NCBI GenBank assembly: GCA_050246015.1
Contig: JBFWWU010000009.1
Span: 131,196-195,195, forward strand
Length of the DNA stretch: 64,000 bases
Reading direction: 5' to 3'
Source: JTS-AC122 sp050246015
GTDB taxonomy: Bacteria; Planctomycetota; Phycisphaerae; Phycisphaerales; UBA1924
Positions within the stretch are counted from its first letter, which is position 1. Every line of letters starts with the position of its first letter. Below are positions 48,701-56,900 of the stretch, one piece after another. The notes below the pieces were generated by a model, which searched no databases, had not been told where the DNA came from, and saw only the letters and a program-made list of their open reading frames with translations. A program made the translations under genes and the position numbers.

Positions 48701-49019
48701 CGATCGCCGGCGCCGTGAACTCCCCCAGCCCCGCGCTCCCGTCCACCAGCCCGTCCGCCGCCGAGTGCCCTACCGCGTGCGCGATCGTCGGGCTCGGCGA
48801 CGGGATCCCCCCTTCCCTCGGCAACCGCAGCCGCACCGTCCGCTCCGTCCCCACATCTTCACCCACCACCCCCGACAACACACCGCGCACTCCTCCCGCG
48901 TCCGCCGCGAACGGGTGCGAGTCCGCATCCCTGCTTGTTCCCGGTTCATGCCAGCGGCGCGCATCCTCTGCCCAGAGGTGCAGTTCGCCCTGAGTCCACG
49001 TGGCGTGCAGTACCAGCAT
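45780..49019 (-). CDS. SNF2-family DNA translocase/helicase
   Basis: 1079 residues. The N-terminal ~560 residues are the bacterial SNF2 helper region, beginning MLVLHATWTQGELHLWAED. The ATPase follows: QLKGLSWLAFL (Q-like), DDMGLGKT (Walker A, about residue 606), DEAQNIKNP (Walker B, DEAQ form), TGTPVENRLGELWS, then the second RecA lobe with LIFTQFRQMGHIL, LSLKAGGLGLNLT and ETQATDRAYRIGQ. It moves along double-stranded DNA and remodels bound proteins. The frame is open to a TTG at 49055, touching the tRNA, but family alignment favours ATG 49019. Downstream it is coupled to the SWIM gene by a 4-nt overlap. Confidence 0.93.
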   Translation of the reverse strand: MLVLHATWTQGELHLWAEDARRWHEPGTSRDADSHPFAADAGGVRGVLSGVVGEDVGTERTVRLRLPREGGIPSPSPTIAHAVGHSAADGLVDGSAGLGEFTAPAIAVGAERAGDVLEALEEVEGEEDGHPSMVLGESVRFFAACARMTDYLLAQQRFVPGLREEASGELDAVWQPWLADAPTLARLTVLAGAMPPIARAAVDSHEHSGWSIMNDALTRMCDAACRRTMVKEELMEAVSSRDAATDTHVALLSCLLGEKRETSATLAQRQELVKGVRTWIGLLEDRGAGDAWRLLLRLSEPIDVSQMRDFASPGEGVRWMLSIHLQLVEQPSVVVDAIDIWSLSGGGATIEGRRLESPHELLLGELGRGARLYKALEKALDEAQPTELHLSTSEAYKFLREFAPILEEQGIGVDVPAWWNSPTVRLGARMKVESEEFASIGPAGVGVGGSPSRAVTQLGLNTLVSYQWQIAVGQTTLTLEQFQALAAQHSPLVRVDGQWVEIRPEDVKAAMDFLKKNPGGEMEIGRALRLAYASDARQTGIQVLGMDATGWVAKVFGDPNHNETLPMLEPPERFIGTLRPYQLKGLSWLAFLDRLGLGACLADDMGLGKTIQLLALLAHERKAYAEWMAANPGARSGGERPEPTLLVVPMSVVGNWIHEARRFTPDLKVLVHHGMERQQGDALHRAAMESDVVITTYALAHRDHDQLSGIKWKRVVLDEAQNIKNPSAKQTQAIRNLATGRRIALTGTPVENRLGELWSIMEFLNPGYLDPAAEFRRRFSVPIERYHDKHRAAQLRGLVQPFVLRRLKSDPAVIADLPEKVESREYCFLTPEQASLYQTCVSDMLRVAEETEGIQRRGVVLAGLIKLKQICNHPAHFLKEQHDTGQEEGAAKVEAHRSGKTLRLIEMLREVIDAGDKALIFTQFRQMGHILSGLLRRSLDRDVLFLHGGSTAPQREEMVSRFQKSGPECPVFILSLKAGGLGLNLTAATHVFHFDRWWNPAVETQATDRAYRIGQTRTVHVHKFVVSGTLEERIDQMIEQKTELAENVIGAGEHWLTELSTTQLREMLSLRLDAIGDEE

Positions 49020-49055
49020 CAACGTCGCGCTTGCCTTCAGCAAAAGTTCAAACAA

Positions 49056-49128
49056 TGGGGGCGCCGAGACTCGAACTCGGGACCAGCGGATTAAAAGTCC
49101 GCTGCTCTACCAACTGAGCTACGCCCCC
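49056..49128 (-). tRNA. tRNA-Lys (anticodon UUU)
   Basis: The minus strand from 49128 to 49056 folds as a 73-nt cloverleaf: acceptor GGGGGCG paired with CGCCCCC, discriminator A, D-arm with AGCTCAGTTGGTAGAGC, anticodon stem AGCGGA/TCCGCT around the loop CTTTTAA (anticodon TTT), and T-arm with GTTCGAGTC. No CCA is encoded, so the tail is added after transcription. It lies 37 nt upstream of the SNF2 start codon on the same strand, which makes a shared transcript possible. Confidence 0.97.
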
Positions 49129-49436
49129 AATGGGTCCCCTTCCCGCAGACCGAGCGCCATTATTCGCACGTCGTTCGTACTTTTCGCCCGCCCCCATCAT
49201 CCTTCCTCTCAATTCACGAGATTCACCGGCTCACACCCTCCCCCTGCACGCGCCCCGTTCTTCGCCGGCCCCTCTTCTACCCTCCACGCACGCATCCAGT
49301 CACCAAAGTGCTACACTCTCCCTCCCGGATTTCCCGAGATCCGATCGGTGTTTGTACGATCAGATGAAACTGCACTGACGCGGATTCCAGCAATGCTTCA
49401 TCCATTGCCCTCCGCGGACGCCTTCAGGATTCACAC
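49129..49436. other. intergenic region between tRNA-Lys and secG
   Basis: About 300 bases without a credible gene. It is pyrimidine-rich on the plus strand. The only promoter-like elements I see are TACACT at 49312-49317 in the secG direction, without a convincing -35, and AATAAT on the minus strand about 30 nt upstream of the tRNA. Open frames here are Pro/Ser-rich and show no codon preference. Confidence 0.5.
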
Positions 49437-49988
49437 ATGCTCACGCTCGGCCTCGACCTTCCCCCCTTCGTCATCGGCATCCTCGTTGTGCTCTTTCTCA
49501 TCGTCAGCGTGCTCCTCGTCCTCGTGATCCTCATCCAAAAACCGCAGGGCGGCGGGCTCTCCGGCGCCTTCGGCTCCGGCGCCGGCTCCGGTCAGACCGC
49601 CTTCGGCGCTAAGACCGGCGATGCCCTCACCATCGCCACCATCAGCATGTTCGTCGTCTGGACCCTCTTCGCCGTCGGCCTCAACTTCGCCTTGACGCCC
49701 GCCAGCGCCAGCGAACAGGCTCCCCCCGCCGTCCAGGCGCCCCAGCCCGACGGCACTCCCGTCAACCCCCCCGCCAACACTCCTGCCAACCCCCCCGCGG
49801 AAGGACCCGCAACTCCCGCCGGAAACGGCGCCACGCCCACCCCCGCCGGCAGCACCCCACCCTCCGATTCACCCAAGCCCGCCGACTCGCCCCAAGCGCC
49901 TTCCCAAGCCCCCGCCGACAAGCCCGCCCAGACGCCCCCCAGCGAGCCCTCGCCGAATCCCGCCCCCGCAGGCTCGCCCCCGCGCTGA
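49437..49988 (+). CDS. secG: preprotein translocase subunit SecG with long Pro-rich tail
   Basis: 183 residues. The first ~80 are a canonical SecG: helix 1 (FVIGILVVLFLIVSVLLVLVILIQ), the conserved KPQGGGLSGAFGSG-type loop and helix 2 (IATISMFVVWTLFAVGLNF). It assists SecYE in moving proteins across the inner membrane. The remaining ~100 residues are a Pro/Ala/Ser-rich tail absent from enterobacterial SecG but common as extensions in planctomycetes. AGGA lies about 8 nt before the ATG. It converges on the TlyA-like gene with a 6-nt gap. Confidence 0.93.
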   Translation: MLTLGLDLPPFVIGILVVLFLIVSVLLVLVILIQKPQGGGLSGAFGSGAGSGQTAFGAKTGDALTIATISMFVVWTLFAVGLNFALTPASASEQAPPAVQAPQPDGTPVNPPANTPANPPAEGPATPAGNGATPTPAGSTPPSDSPKPADSPQAPSQAPADKPAQTPPSEPSPNPAPAGSPPR

Positions 49989-49994
49989 GCGCCG

Positions 49995-50651
49995 CTACCC
50001 CGTCGGCTCCAGCAGCGCGAGCCACTCCGCGTTCCCACGGCTCTTCTCCGCGCTCCCCTCGATCGGCGAGCGCACGCTCTGCATCACCCTGAACCCGAGC
50101 GACCCCATCGACCCCAGCACCCGATTGGCCACGCCCTCCGCGACCTCGATCGGCAATACGCCACGATCCAGCGCCCCCTTCTCCTCCCCTTCAATCTCAT
50201 AATGCGGCTTGATCAGCGTGATGATCCTTCCGCCCCCCTGCACGCTCGGCTCCTTCCCCTCCACTCCGGGAATCCTCGCCCCGCCCGCCCCCAGCCACCG
50301 CCTCGCCGCCGGCACGCACAACCGCTGCGGCGTCCACCCAAGGTCGATCACCACCAGGTCCGCAACTTCCTCCTCCGACGCCGGCGCCGTGTGCAGTGCA
50401 TTCGTCCGTTCTCGCAGCCGCACCCTCGGATCATTCCGCAGTTTCCACGCAAACTGTCCATACGCCGTGTCGATCGATATCACCCGCGCCGCACCGGCCC
50501 GCAGAAGGCAATCCGTGAACCCGCCCGTTGAGCACCCCATGTCAACGCACCGAAGCCCCTTCACGTCGATGCCGAACGCCTCCAGCGCATGCCGCAACTT
50601 GATCCCCCCGCGCGACACGTATGGGTGCGCCGGATCACGTCCCGTCTTCAT
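49995..50651 (-). CDS. TlyA/FtsJ-like rRNA methyltransferase lacking the S4 domain
   Basis: 218 residues. It matches the methyltransferase half of TlyA (16S/23S 2'-O-ribose methylase/hemolysin A family): YVSRGGIKLRHALEAFGID, motif I VDMGCSTGGFTDCLL, then DTAYGQFAWKLRNDPRV, RTNALH and IDLGWTPQRL, and LIKPHYEIE with the KDKE-type catalytic Lys. TlyA proteins normally begin with an S4 RNA-binding domain of ~60 residues. Here the methylase fold starts almost at once, and upstream codons (to 50705) do not restore S4. It may depend on another protein for RNA binding, or use a different RNA. ATG 50651 begins at the conserved core; a longer start at 50705 is possible. Confidence 0.82.
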   Translation of the reverse strand: MKTGRDPAHPYVSRGGIKLRHALEAFGIDVKGLRCVDMGCSTGGFTDCLLRAGAARVISIDTAYGQFAWKLRNDPRVRLRERTNALHTAPASEEEVADLVVIDLGWTPQRLCVPAARRWLGAGGARIPGVEGKEPSVQGGGRIITLIKPHYEIEGEEKGALDRGVLPIEVAEGVANRVLGSMGSLGFRVMQSVRSPIEGSAEKSRGNAEWLALLEPTG

Positions 50652-50732
50652 GCACAACTGAAGCCTGCACCAGCCACAGATTCCACGAACCCGGCGGCCT
50701 GCCACCGGGTACCCCCCGCCTCGATCCTCCTC

Positions 50733-52565
50733 TCACACCGCTCGTTCCACCGTGATCCGGAACTGCTCCACGCTCGCGATCCGCACCTTCGCGCCCGCGT
50801 CGATGAACCCAAGTTCGCTCACCACGTCGTAGATCCGCTCGCCCACCTGCACCCGCCCCGACGGTCGCAGCGGCGTGATCGCCACACCTTCATCCCCCGC
50901 CGCGATCGCAAACTCCCCCGCCGGGTCCATCGCCGCCAGCAGCCCCGCGTCCTCGCTCCCCGTGCTCGTGTCGCTGTGCAGCACCAGTTTGTTCAGGATC
51001 GGGATCGAGCCCAGGTGCCGCGCGATGATGAAAATGATCGCCGCCGCCGTCGTGATGCTCATCAGCAGCGTGGTCACCGCCGACAGCATCTCCCCGCGCT
51101 GCGCCACCGTGCCGGGGAACAGCGTCGCCGAGCCGCTCACGAATATCCCCACCAGCCCGAACAGCAGCAGCAACAGCCCCGACACCCCCGCCACGCCGAA
51201 TCCCGGCAGCACGAATAACTCCAGCGCGATCAGCACGATCCCCAGCAGGATCGCCCCGATCTCCCACCACGACGCGAAGTTATTCAGAAACGGCGGGATG
51301 ATCAGCGCGAGCAGCGCCGCCGCCGCCACCGCCCCGGGCAGCACCGACGGATGCGTCAACTCCACGAACAACGCCACCAGGAAGATCACCACCAGGATCC
51401 CCTGCACGATCCGGTTGCTCAGCATCAGCACCAGCCGCTCCGACCACGACTCGTCCAGCCGCGCCATGTTCGTCGCCCCGAAGAACCCCTTCAGTTCCTC
51501 GTCGCTCCGCACCGTCTGGCTCGCCAGCCCGTACCGCTTCAGTTGCCCCTCCGTGAACGTGAAGATGCTCGTCCCGTCCGACACCTTCTCAACCTTCACC
51601 CAGTTCCCCGCGTCACTCGCCGTCAGCACCGGTCGGCTCGACGACCGATCCTGGTTCTCCGACACCAGCCGCGCCAGTTCCGCCGACACGCTCGGCGACA
51701 CCGGCTGCATCGCCCGCGAACCCCCCGACCCCCGCGCGCCCACCGCCGGCGCATTCACCTCTCCCTCGCTCGCCCGCGGCCTCACCCCGCCCGACGACAC
51801 CGACAACGGCTCCGTCGTCGGCGGCTCGCCAAACAGCAGTTCGTGCTCCGCCCGATCAATGAACAGCCGCTCGTGCGTCTTCACGTTCTCTACCAGCCAC
51901 AACTCCACCCCGAGCATCACAAGCCCCTGCACCAACTTCTCGTCATACCCCCGACGCCGCGCCGAGTCCGTCAACTCCGTCAGCAGCGGCGCCAGGATCT
52001 TCTGCCGCTCCGTCTCGTTCAGATTCATCAGCCCGGGCCCCCCGACGCCCCGGCCGATCTGTATCGGCGCCGCGTCCCCGAACCGGACCACGTCCGCCAC
52101 CACGATCTCCCGGCACGCCAGCGCCACCAGCGAACCCCCCGAGTACGCGTCCGAGTGCACCCACGCCACCGTATTGGCGACCGGGCAGTTCTTGATCATC
52201 TTGCAGATCTCGATCACCGCCCCCACCTCGCCCCCCGGCGTATTGAGTTCAAACACGATCGCGTCCGCCCCGCCGCCGACCGCCGCCTCGATCCGCCGTC
52301 GAACGCTCCGCTCCATCGTCGCGTCGATCTCCCGATCGATCGTGATGATCGCCACGTTCCTCGCCTGCCGCGCCGCCGCCACCGCCGTCGGAGCCGATGT
52401 CCCCGGCCCCGGCTGCCCCTGCGCCACCGTCTGCACGATCGTCTGCGCCAGCACCACCATTGAAAGCGCCGCCGCCACGCGACGCGCCCACCAACGCACG
52501 CGCCCCCTCATCACGCCCATCACGCCGACCGGTCCGTTCATGCCTCTATCATAGTTCCGCTCCAT
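50733..52565 (-). CDS. NfeD-family membrane protein with N-terminal ClpP-like serine protease domain
   Basis: 610 residues. A signal/anchor segment (AAALSMVVLAQTIVQTV) precedes a ClpP/SppA-like domain: IITIDREIDATMERSVRRRI, FELNTPGGEVGAV, HSDAYSGGSLVALAC with the presumed nucleophile Ser in the YSGGS turn, and DAAPIQ. Then come four or five helices (ILVVIFLVALFVELTHPSVLPGA onward) and the C-terminal OB-fold NfeD domain (GRVQVGERIYDVVSELGFI). Such proteins are linked to stomatin-like partners and membrane microdomain quality control. No stomatin/SPFH gene is adjacent here. An inserted Gly/Ser/Arg-rich stretch (about residues 260-310) separates protease and helices. GGGAG is 7 nt before ATG 52565. 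Confidence 0.9.
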   Translation of the reverse strand: MERNYDRGMNGPVGVMGVMRGRVRWWARRVAAALSMVVLAQTIVQTVAQGQPGPGTSAPTAVAAARQARNVAIITIDREIDATMERSVRRRIEAAVGGGADAIVFELNTPGGEVGAVIEICKMIKNCPVANTVAWVHSDAYSGGSLVALACREIVVADVVRFGDAAPIQIGRGVGGPGLMNLNETERQKILAPLLTELTDSARRRGYDEKLVQGLVMLGVELWLVENVKTHERLFIDRAEHELLFGEPPTTEPLSVSSGGVRPRASEGEVNAPAVGARGSGGSRAMQPVSPSVSAELARLVSENQDRSSSRPVLTASDAGNWVKVEKVSDGTSIFTFTEGQLKRYGLASQTVRSDEELKGFFGATNMARLDESWSERLVLMLSNRIVQGILVVIFLVALFVELTHPSVLPGAVAAAALLALIIPPFLNNFASWWEIGAILLGIVLIALELFVLPGFGVAGVSGLLLLLFGLVGIFVSGSATLFPGTVAQRGEMLSAVTTLLMSITTAAAIIFIIARHLGSIPILNKLVLHSDTSTGSEDAGLLAAMDPAGEFAIAAGDEGVAITPLRPSGRVQVGERIYDVVSELGFIDAGAKVRIASVEQFRITVERAV

Positions 52566-52695
52566 CCCGACGCTCCCTTCGCTTCACGCCGCCGCGCGAG
52601 ATACCCCCGCGCCGACGCCCGGCACACACCCGCCCCCGCGGACTTCTTCTGATCACGCCCCAGACGGTTTCGGCGCCCTCGGCCCCGGCGCCCCC

Positions 52696-53577
52696 TCATT
52701 CCGCCACCAGTTTCCGCAGCCGACGCAGATTCAGCCGGTCGTGCGCGATCCCGCCCTCGCTCTCTCCCTTCGGAGTCTCCAGGATCATCGGCCGCCGCGA
52801 CTCGCGCAGTTCGCGCCGATTCACCACCGCCCGAAATCCCTCCACCCCGATCGTCCCTTTCCCGATGTGTTCGTGTCGGTCAAGCCTCGATCCGCACGCC
52901 CCCTTTGAGTCATTCAGGTGCAGCACTCGAACGCGTTCCAGCCCGCACACCCGATCCAGTTCGTCCAGCGTCCGGCCCGCCCCCTCGAACGATCCCATGT
53001 CGTACCCCGCCGCATGCGCATGGCACGTGTCGAAGCAGTACCCCACCCGCCCCTCCGCCTCCTTCCCGCACGCCTTCACGATCCGCGCGCGCAGCGACGC
53101 CAGTTCTCCGAACTCTCGCCCGATCGTTGAACCGCCGCCCGCCGTGTTCTCCAGGCACGAAATCGTCCCGAATCCCGCCGTGCGCTCGAACAACTCCCCG
53201 TACGCCGCCGCGATCCGATCAAGCCCCGCTTCCAGCGACGACGTCGTGTACGCGCCCGGATGATGAACCAGGAATGCGATCCCCAGCGCTTCGCATCGCC
53301 GCAGTTCCTCCTCCATCAGATTGATCGACTTCTTCCACAGTTCATCGTCGGGCGTCGCCAGGTTGATCAGATACGACGCGTGCGCCACGTTCCGCCCCGC
53401 CCACCCAAGCCGCCCCTGCGCGTCACGCCACGTCTTCACCGCCGACTCCGTCAGCGGCGGCGCCCGCCACTGCTGCTGGTTCTTTGTGAACACCTGCACG
53501 CAGTCCAGCCCAAGCCGCTCCGCTTCCTCCAGCGCGACCGCAAGTCCCCCCGCAATGGATAGGTGAGATCCGAACAC
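52696..53577 (-). CDS. nfo: deoxyribonuclease IV (AP endonuclease)
   Basis: 293 residues, complete AP endonuclease family 2. It cleaves the backbone 5' to abasic sites in base-excision repair. Metal-binding blocks are in order: GSHLSIAGGL, QVFTKNQQQWRAP, HASYLINLATP, LVHHPGAYT, LENTAGGGSTIG, YCFDTCHAHAAGYD, LHLNDSKGACGSRLDRHEHIGKG and the final ILETPKG. The start is GTG 53577. TAGTCT ends 6 nt before it and no Shine-Dalgarno is present, so a leaderless mRNA is likely. Cytoplasmic. Confidence 0.95.
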   Translation of the reverse strand: MFGSHLSIAGGLAVALEEAERLGLDCVQVFTKNQQQWRAPPLTESAVKTWRDAQGRLGWAGRNVAHASYLINLATPDDELWKKSINLMEEELRRCEALGIAFLVHHPGAYTTSSLEAGLDRIAAAYGELFERTAGFGTISCLENTAGGGSTIGREFGELASLRARIVKACGKEAEGRVGYCFDTCHAHAAGYDMGSFEGAGRTLDELDRVCGLERVRVLHLNDSKGACGSRLDRHEHIGKGTIGVEGFRAVVNRRELRESRRPMILETPKGESEGGIAHDRLNLRRLRKLVAE

Positions 53578-53970
53578 GGCCAGAGACTAGGCCGGGAACC
53601 ACCGCCACAAGCGACCGCAATTCGGACCATTTCATCAATTCGTACGAACATTTTCCTATTCCGAGCCCCCTCGCTTGGACGAGACCAATAAACCTGATTG
53701 TAACCATTTGTCAATACACAACTTGTGCCGTCTTCAACCCGGGTAATCTCGGCACCTTTGGTGGTCACTATTGTACGAGTTTTATTCGGAATGTTGGTCT
53801 CTGGCCGACTTTTTTCCAAAAGCGGCTTGATCAAGCCACAAAAAGGGTTTAAGTTATGATCAAGTGGTTCTTTGTTGCCAAGGACTCTGAATACGGTGCC
53901 TTTTCCGGCGGTCGCGTGGACTCCCGGAAACGTGTTCATCCTTGGGAGGCTTCCCTAGAGGAGGTGTCTT
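53578..53970 (+). promoter_or_regulatory. long AT-richer leader with promoter and palindrome upstream of the Cys-rich exoprotein
   Basis: 393 bases without a gene and clearly more AT-rich than the flanks. A -35 TTGATC (53827-53832), 17-nt spacer and -10 TAAGTT (53850-53855) point at the exoprotein gene. The -35 is embedded in a perfect 14-bp palindrome GGCTTGATCAAGCC (53824-53837), and TGATCAAG recurs at 53857-53864, 29 bp downstream of the first copy. A second palindrome, TTCGTACGAA, is at 53639-53648. The leader ends in a strong Shine-Dalgarno AGAGGAGGTG just before TTG 53971. This looks like a regulated, well-expressed gene. Confidence 0.55.
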
Positions 53971-56900
53971 TTGAATAACTGTTGTGGATTCCGTACATTG
54001 CGGGTCCTCGCGGCAGTCGGCGCCGTGTGCGCACTGTCGACGGCGACTCTTGCTCAGTCCCTGGAAAAGGGCGGCAAGAAGGTGGCTCCGCAGCCCACCA
54101 AGAAGGTCGTCCCCAGCCAGCCGGCCAAGGTCCCCATGGGCGCCACCAGCGGCGCTCAGGCCAAGGCTCGTATCGGCAGCCAGGACGGCGCGACCCTCGG
54201 GGTGAATACCCCGGCGGCCAAGAATGTCGGCCGTCCCGCTCCGCGTGGCGCCGGGAACGACCTGTGCGCCGGTGCCCAGGTGATCACGGGCTCCTCCGGC
54301 ACGGTCGCGACCGACACCACCAACTCGACGAACACCCCGGGCGATCTGCCCGCCGGTGCGTGCTTCGCCACGAACGTCGATGAGTGGTTCTCCTGGACCG
54401 CCCCGGCCAACGGCAACGTCACGTTCTCCTTCTGCCCCGCTCAGGGCGGCAGCGCTGCCTATGACACCGCTCTGGCCGCTCACACGTCCTGCGGCGGCAC
54501 CCAGATCATCTGCAACGATGACTCCTGCGGCCTGCAGTCCAGCATCGTCGTCAACGCCACCATGGGCACCACCTACCTCCTCCGCGTCACGGGCTTCAGC
54601 ACCGCGCGCGGCACCGGTACCCTCGGCTGGTTCCAGGCCGGCGGCGGCGGCGGCGGCCCCGCCAATGACAACTGCGCCAACGCCACCCTCATCGGCGACG
54701 GCACGACCAACTTCGACGGCACCAACGCCACCACTGACGGCCCGCAGCCCTGCGGCCTCATCAGCAACGACGTCTGGTTCGAGTACGTCGCTTCCTGCAC
54801 CGGCAACGCCACCGCGACCACCTGCCTCGGCGGCGTCGCCACCCTTGACTCCGTCCTCGCCGTCTACACCGGCTGCGGCGGCGCCAACCTCGCCTGCAAC
54901 GACGATGGTCCCCCGGGCTGCCCGGCTCCCGCCGGCTTCTCTGGCTCCACCGCCACCTTCCCCGTGACCGCTGGCACCCACTACTGGATCCAGGTCGGCA
55001 CCTTCAACAACGGCCCCAACGGCCCCAGCCAGATCACCATGTCCTGCTCGCTCCCCGCTGGCAACGACAACTGCGCCAACGCGCTCTCGATCTCCGGCCC
55101 CGGCCCGCACGCCTTCGATAACTCCGCCGCCACGACCGACGGCGCTCCGGATCCCCTCTGCCTCGCCTTCGGCAGTGACCAGGTCGACACCGACGTCTGG
55201 TTCGTTTGGGGCCCGGCCGCCTGCAACCCCGGCGAGTCCGTCGAAGTCACCTTCTGCGGCACCACCGGCGTCGACACCAAGGTCGCTGTCTATGACAACG
55301 GCACCAACCCGGCCCCGACGTGCCTCCCCGGCGCGGCGGTCGCCTGCAATGACGACTCCTGCGGCCTGCAGTCCCGCGTCACCTTCGCCGCCACCCCCGG
55401 CAACTACTACATGATCCGCGTCGGAACCTTCCCGGGCGCCGCCGGCGGCACCGGTACCTTCAACACCAACTGCTTCTTCGTTCCCCCGCCGGTCTGCACG
55501 TCCTACAACGTCGCCACTGACTGCCAGGACACCGCCTTCCTCATCGCTTACAACATCACCACCTTCGCCGCTGCTGACTCTATCACCAGCGCCAACGGCG
55601 TGATCAACACCGCCTGCATCCAGGCCCTCTACTTCAACAACGTCCCGGTTCCCGACGGCTACGTCGTCACCGCGTACGCTGACGCGGGCGGCGTCCCCGG
55701 CTCCATCATCGACACCTTCTCCCAGGGCGTCGACGTCGCCGTCATGGGCCCGGCCCCGACCGGCGCCGTGTTCGTCGGCCGCGACGTTCAGGAATGGAAC
55801 TTCGTCTTCAGCCGCCCGATCCCGGCCGCTTCCGGAACGTGCGTCTGGCTCGAGTTCCGCAACAACGCCGCCGGCGACACCGTCTTCCAGATGGACGGCG
55901 ATGCCTCCAACGGCAACCTCCAGGCCGCTCAGGACCTCAACCAGAACGGCATCTACGAGTCTCCGGGCGAAGTCGTCAACGACGACCTCTACGTCTGCAT
56001 CGACGGCGGCTTCTTCAACAACGCCCTCTGCTTCAACGATCCGTGCGCTGGCATGGTCCCGGCCAACGACGATTGCGCCAACGCGATCGCTCTGTCGGTC
56101 GGCGTCCCCGCCACCGCCGATACCTCCTGTGCAACGGTTGACTCCGTCACCTCTTGCTCAGGCCTCGGCCTCGCTCCGGGCGTCTGGTACACCGTCACCG
56201 GCACCGGCAACACCATGACCGTCGATACGTGCGCTTCGGCGAACTATGACACGGCTCTGGAAGTCTACTGCGGCGGTTGCACCGGCGGCATCTGTGTGGC
56301 TGGCAACGACGACTTCTGCGGTCTGCAGTCCGGCGTCTCCTTCTGCACCGCGGCCGGCGAAACCTACTACGTCCTCGTCCACGGTTTCGGTGGCTCCACG
56401 GGCATCTTCGATCTCACCCTGAGCGACGATGGCACCCCGTGCTCCACGCCCCCGTCCTGCACCCCCTGCACCGGCATCACCTGCCCCTCTGGCTCGATCC
56501 CCGAGAACGAGGTCTGCGGCGATAACCCGGGCACCAACGGCGGCTGCAACTACGCCGCTGGCCTCAACACCATGTACGAAGACGTTGATTGCAACCGCAC
56601 CATCTGCGGTACCTCCTGGGCCGCCGGCGGCACCCGTGACACCGACTGGTTCGGCGTCACCGCTCCGGCTTCCGGAACGATCAGCGCTACCCTGACCGCT
56701 GACTTCCCCGCGGTCGTCTTCATCCTCGATCTGGGCACCCCGCGTCCGACGGTCGCTCCGTGCGGTACGATCACCCTCGTGGCCAATGGCTCGGTCCTCC
56801 CCTGCCAGTCCACGACGATCTCTGCCTCCGGTCTGATCCCGGGCAACGACTACGTCGTCTTCGTCGCCCCCGGCGCCTTCGATGGCACCCCGTGCGACGG

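Noticed and set aside
49056..49128. tRNA-Lys as integration site of a larger island
   Set aside because: No repeat of the tRNA 3' end and no integrase gene were found in the window.
53451..53939. 162-aa minus-strand frame upstream of the exoprotein
   Set aside because: It overlaps nfo out of frame and covers the AT-rich promoter region; no motif and no start signal.
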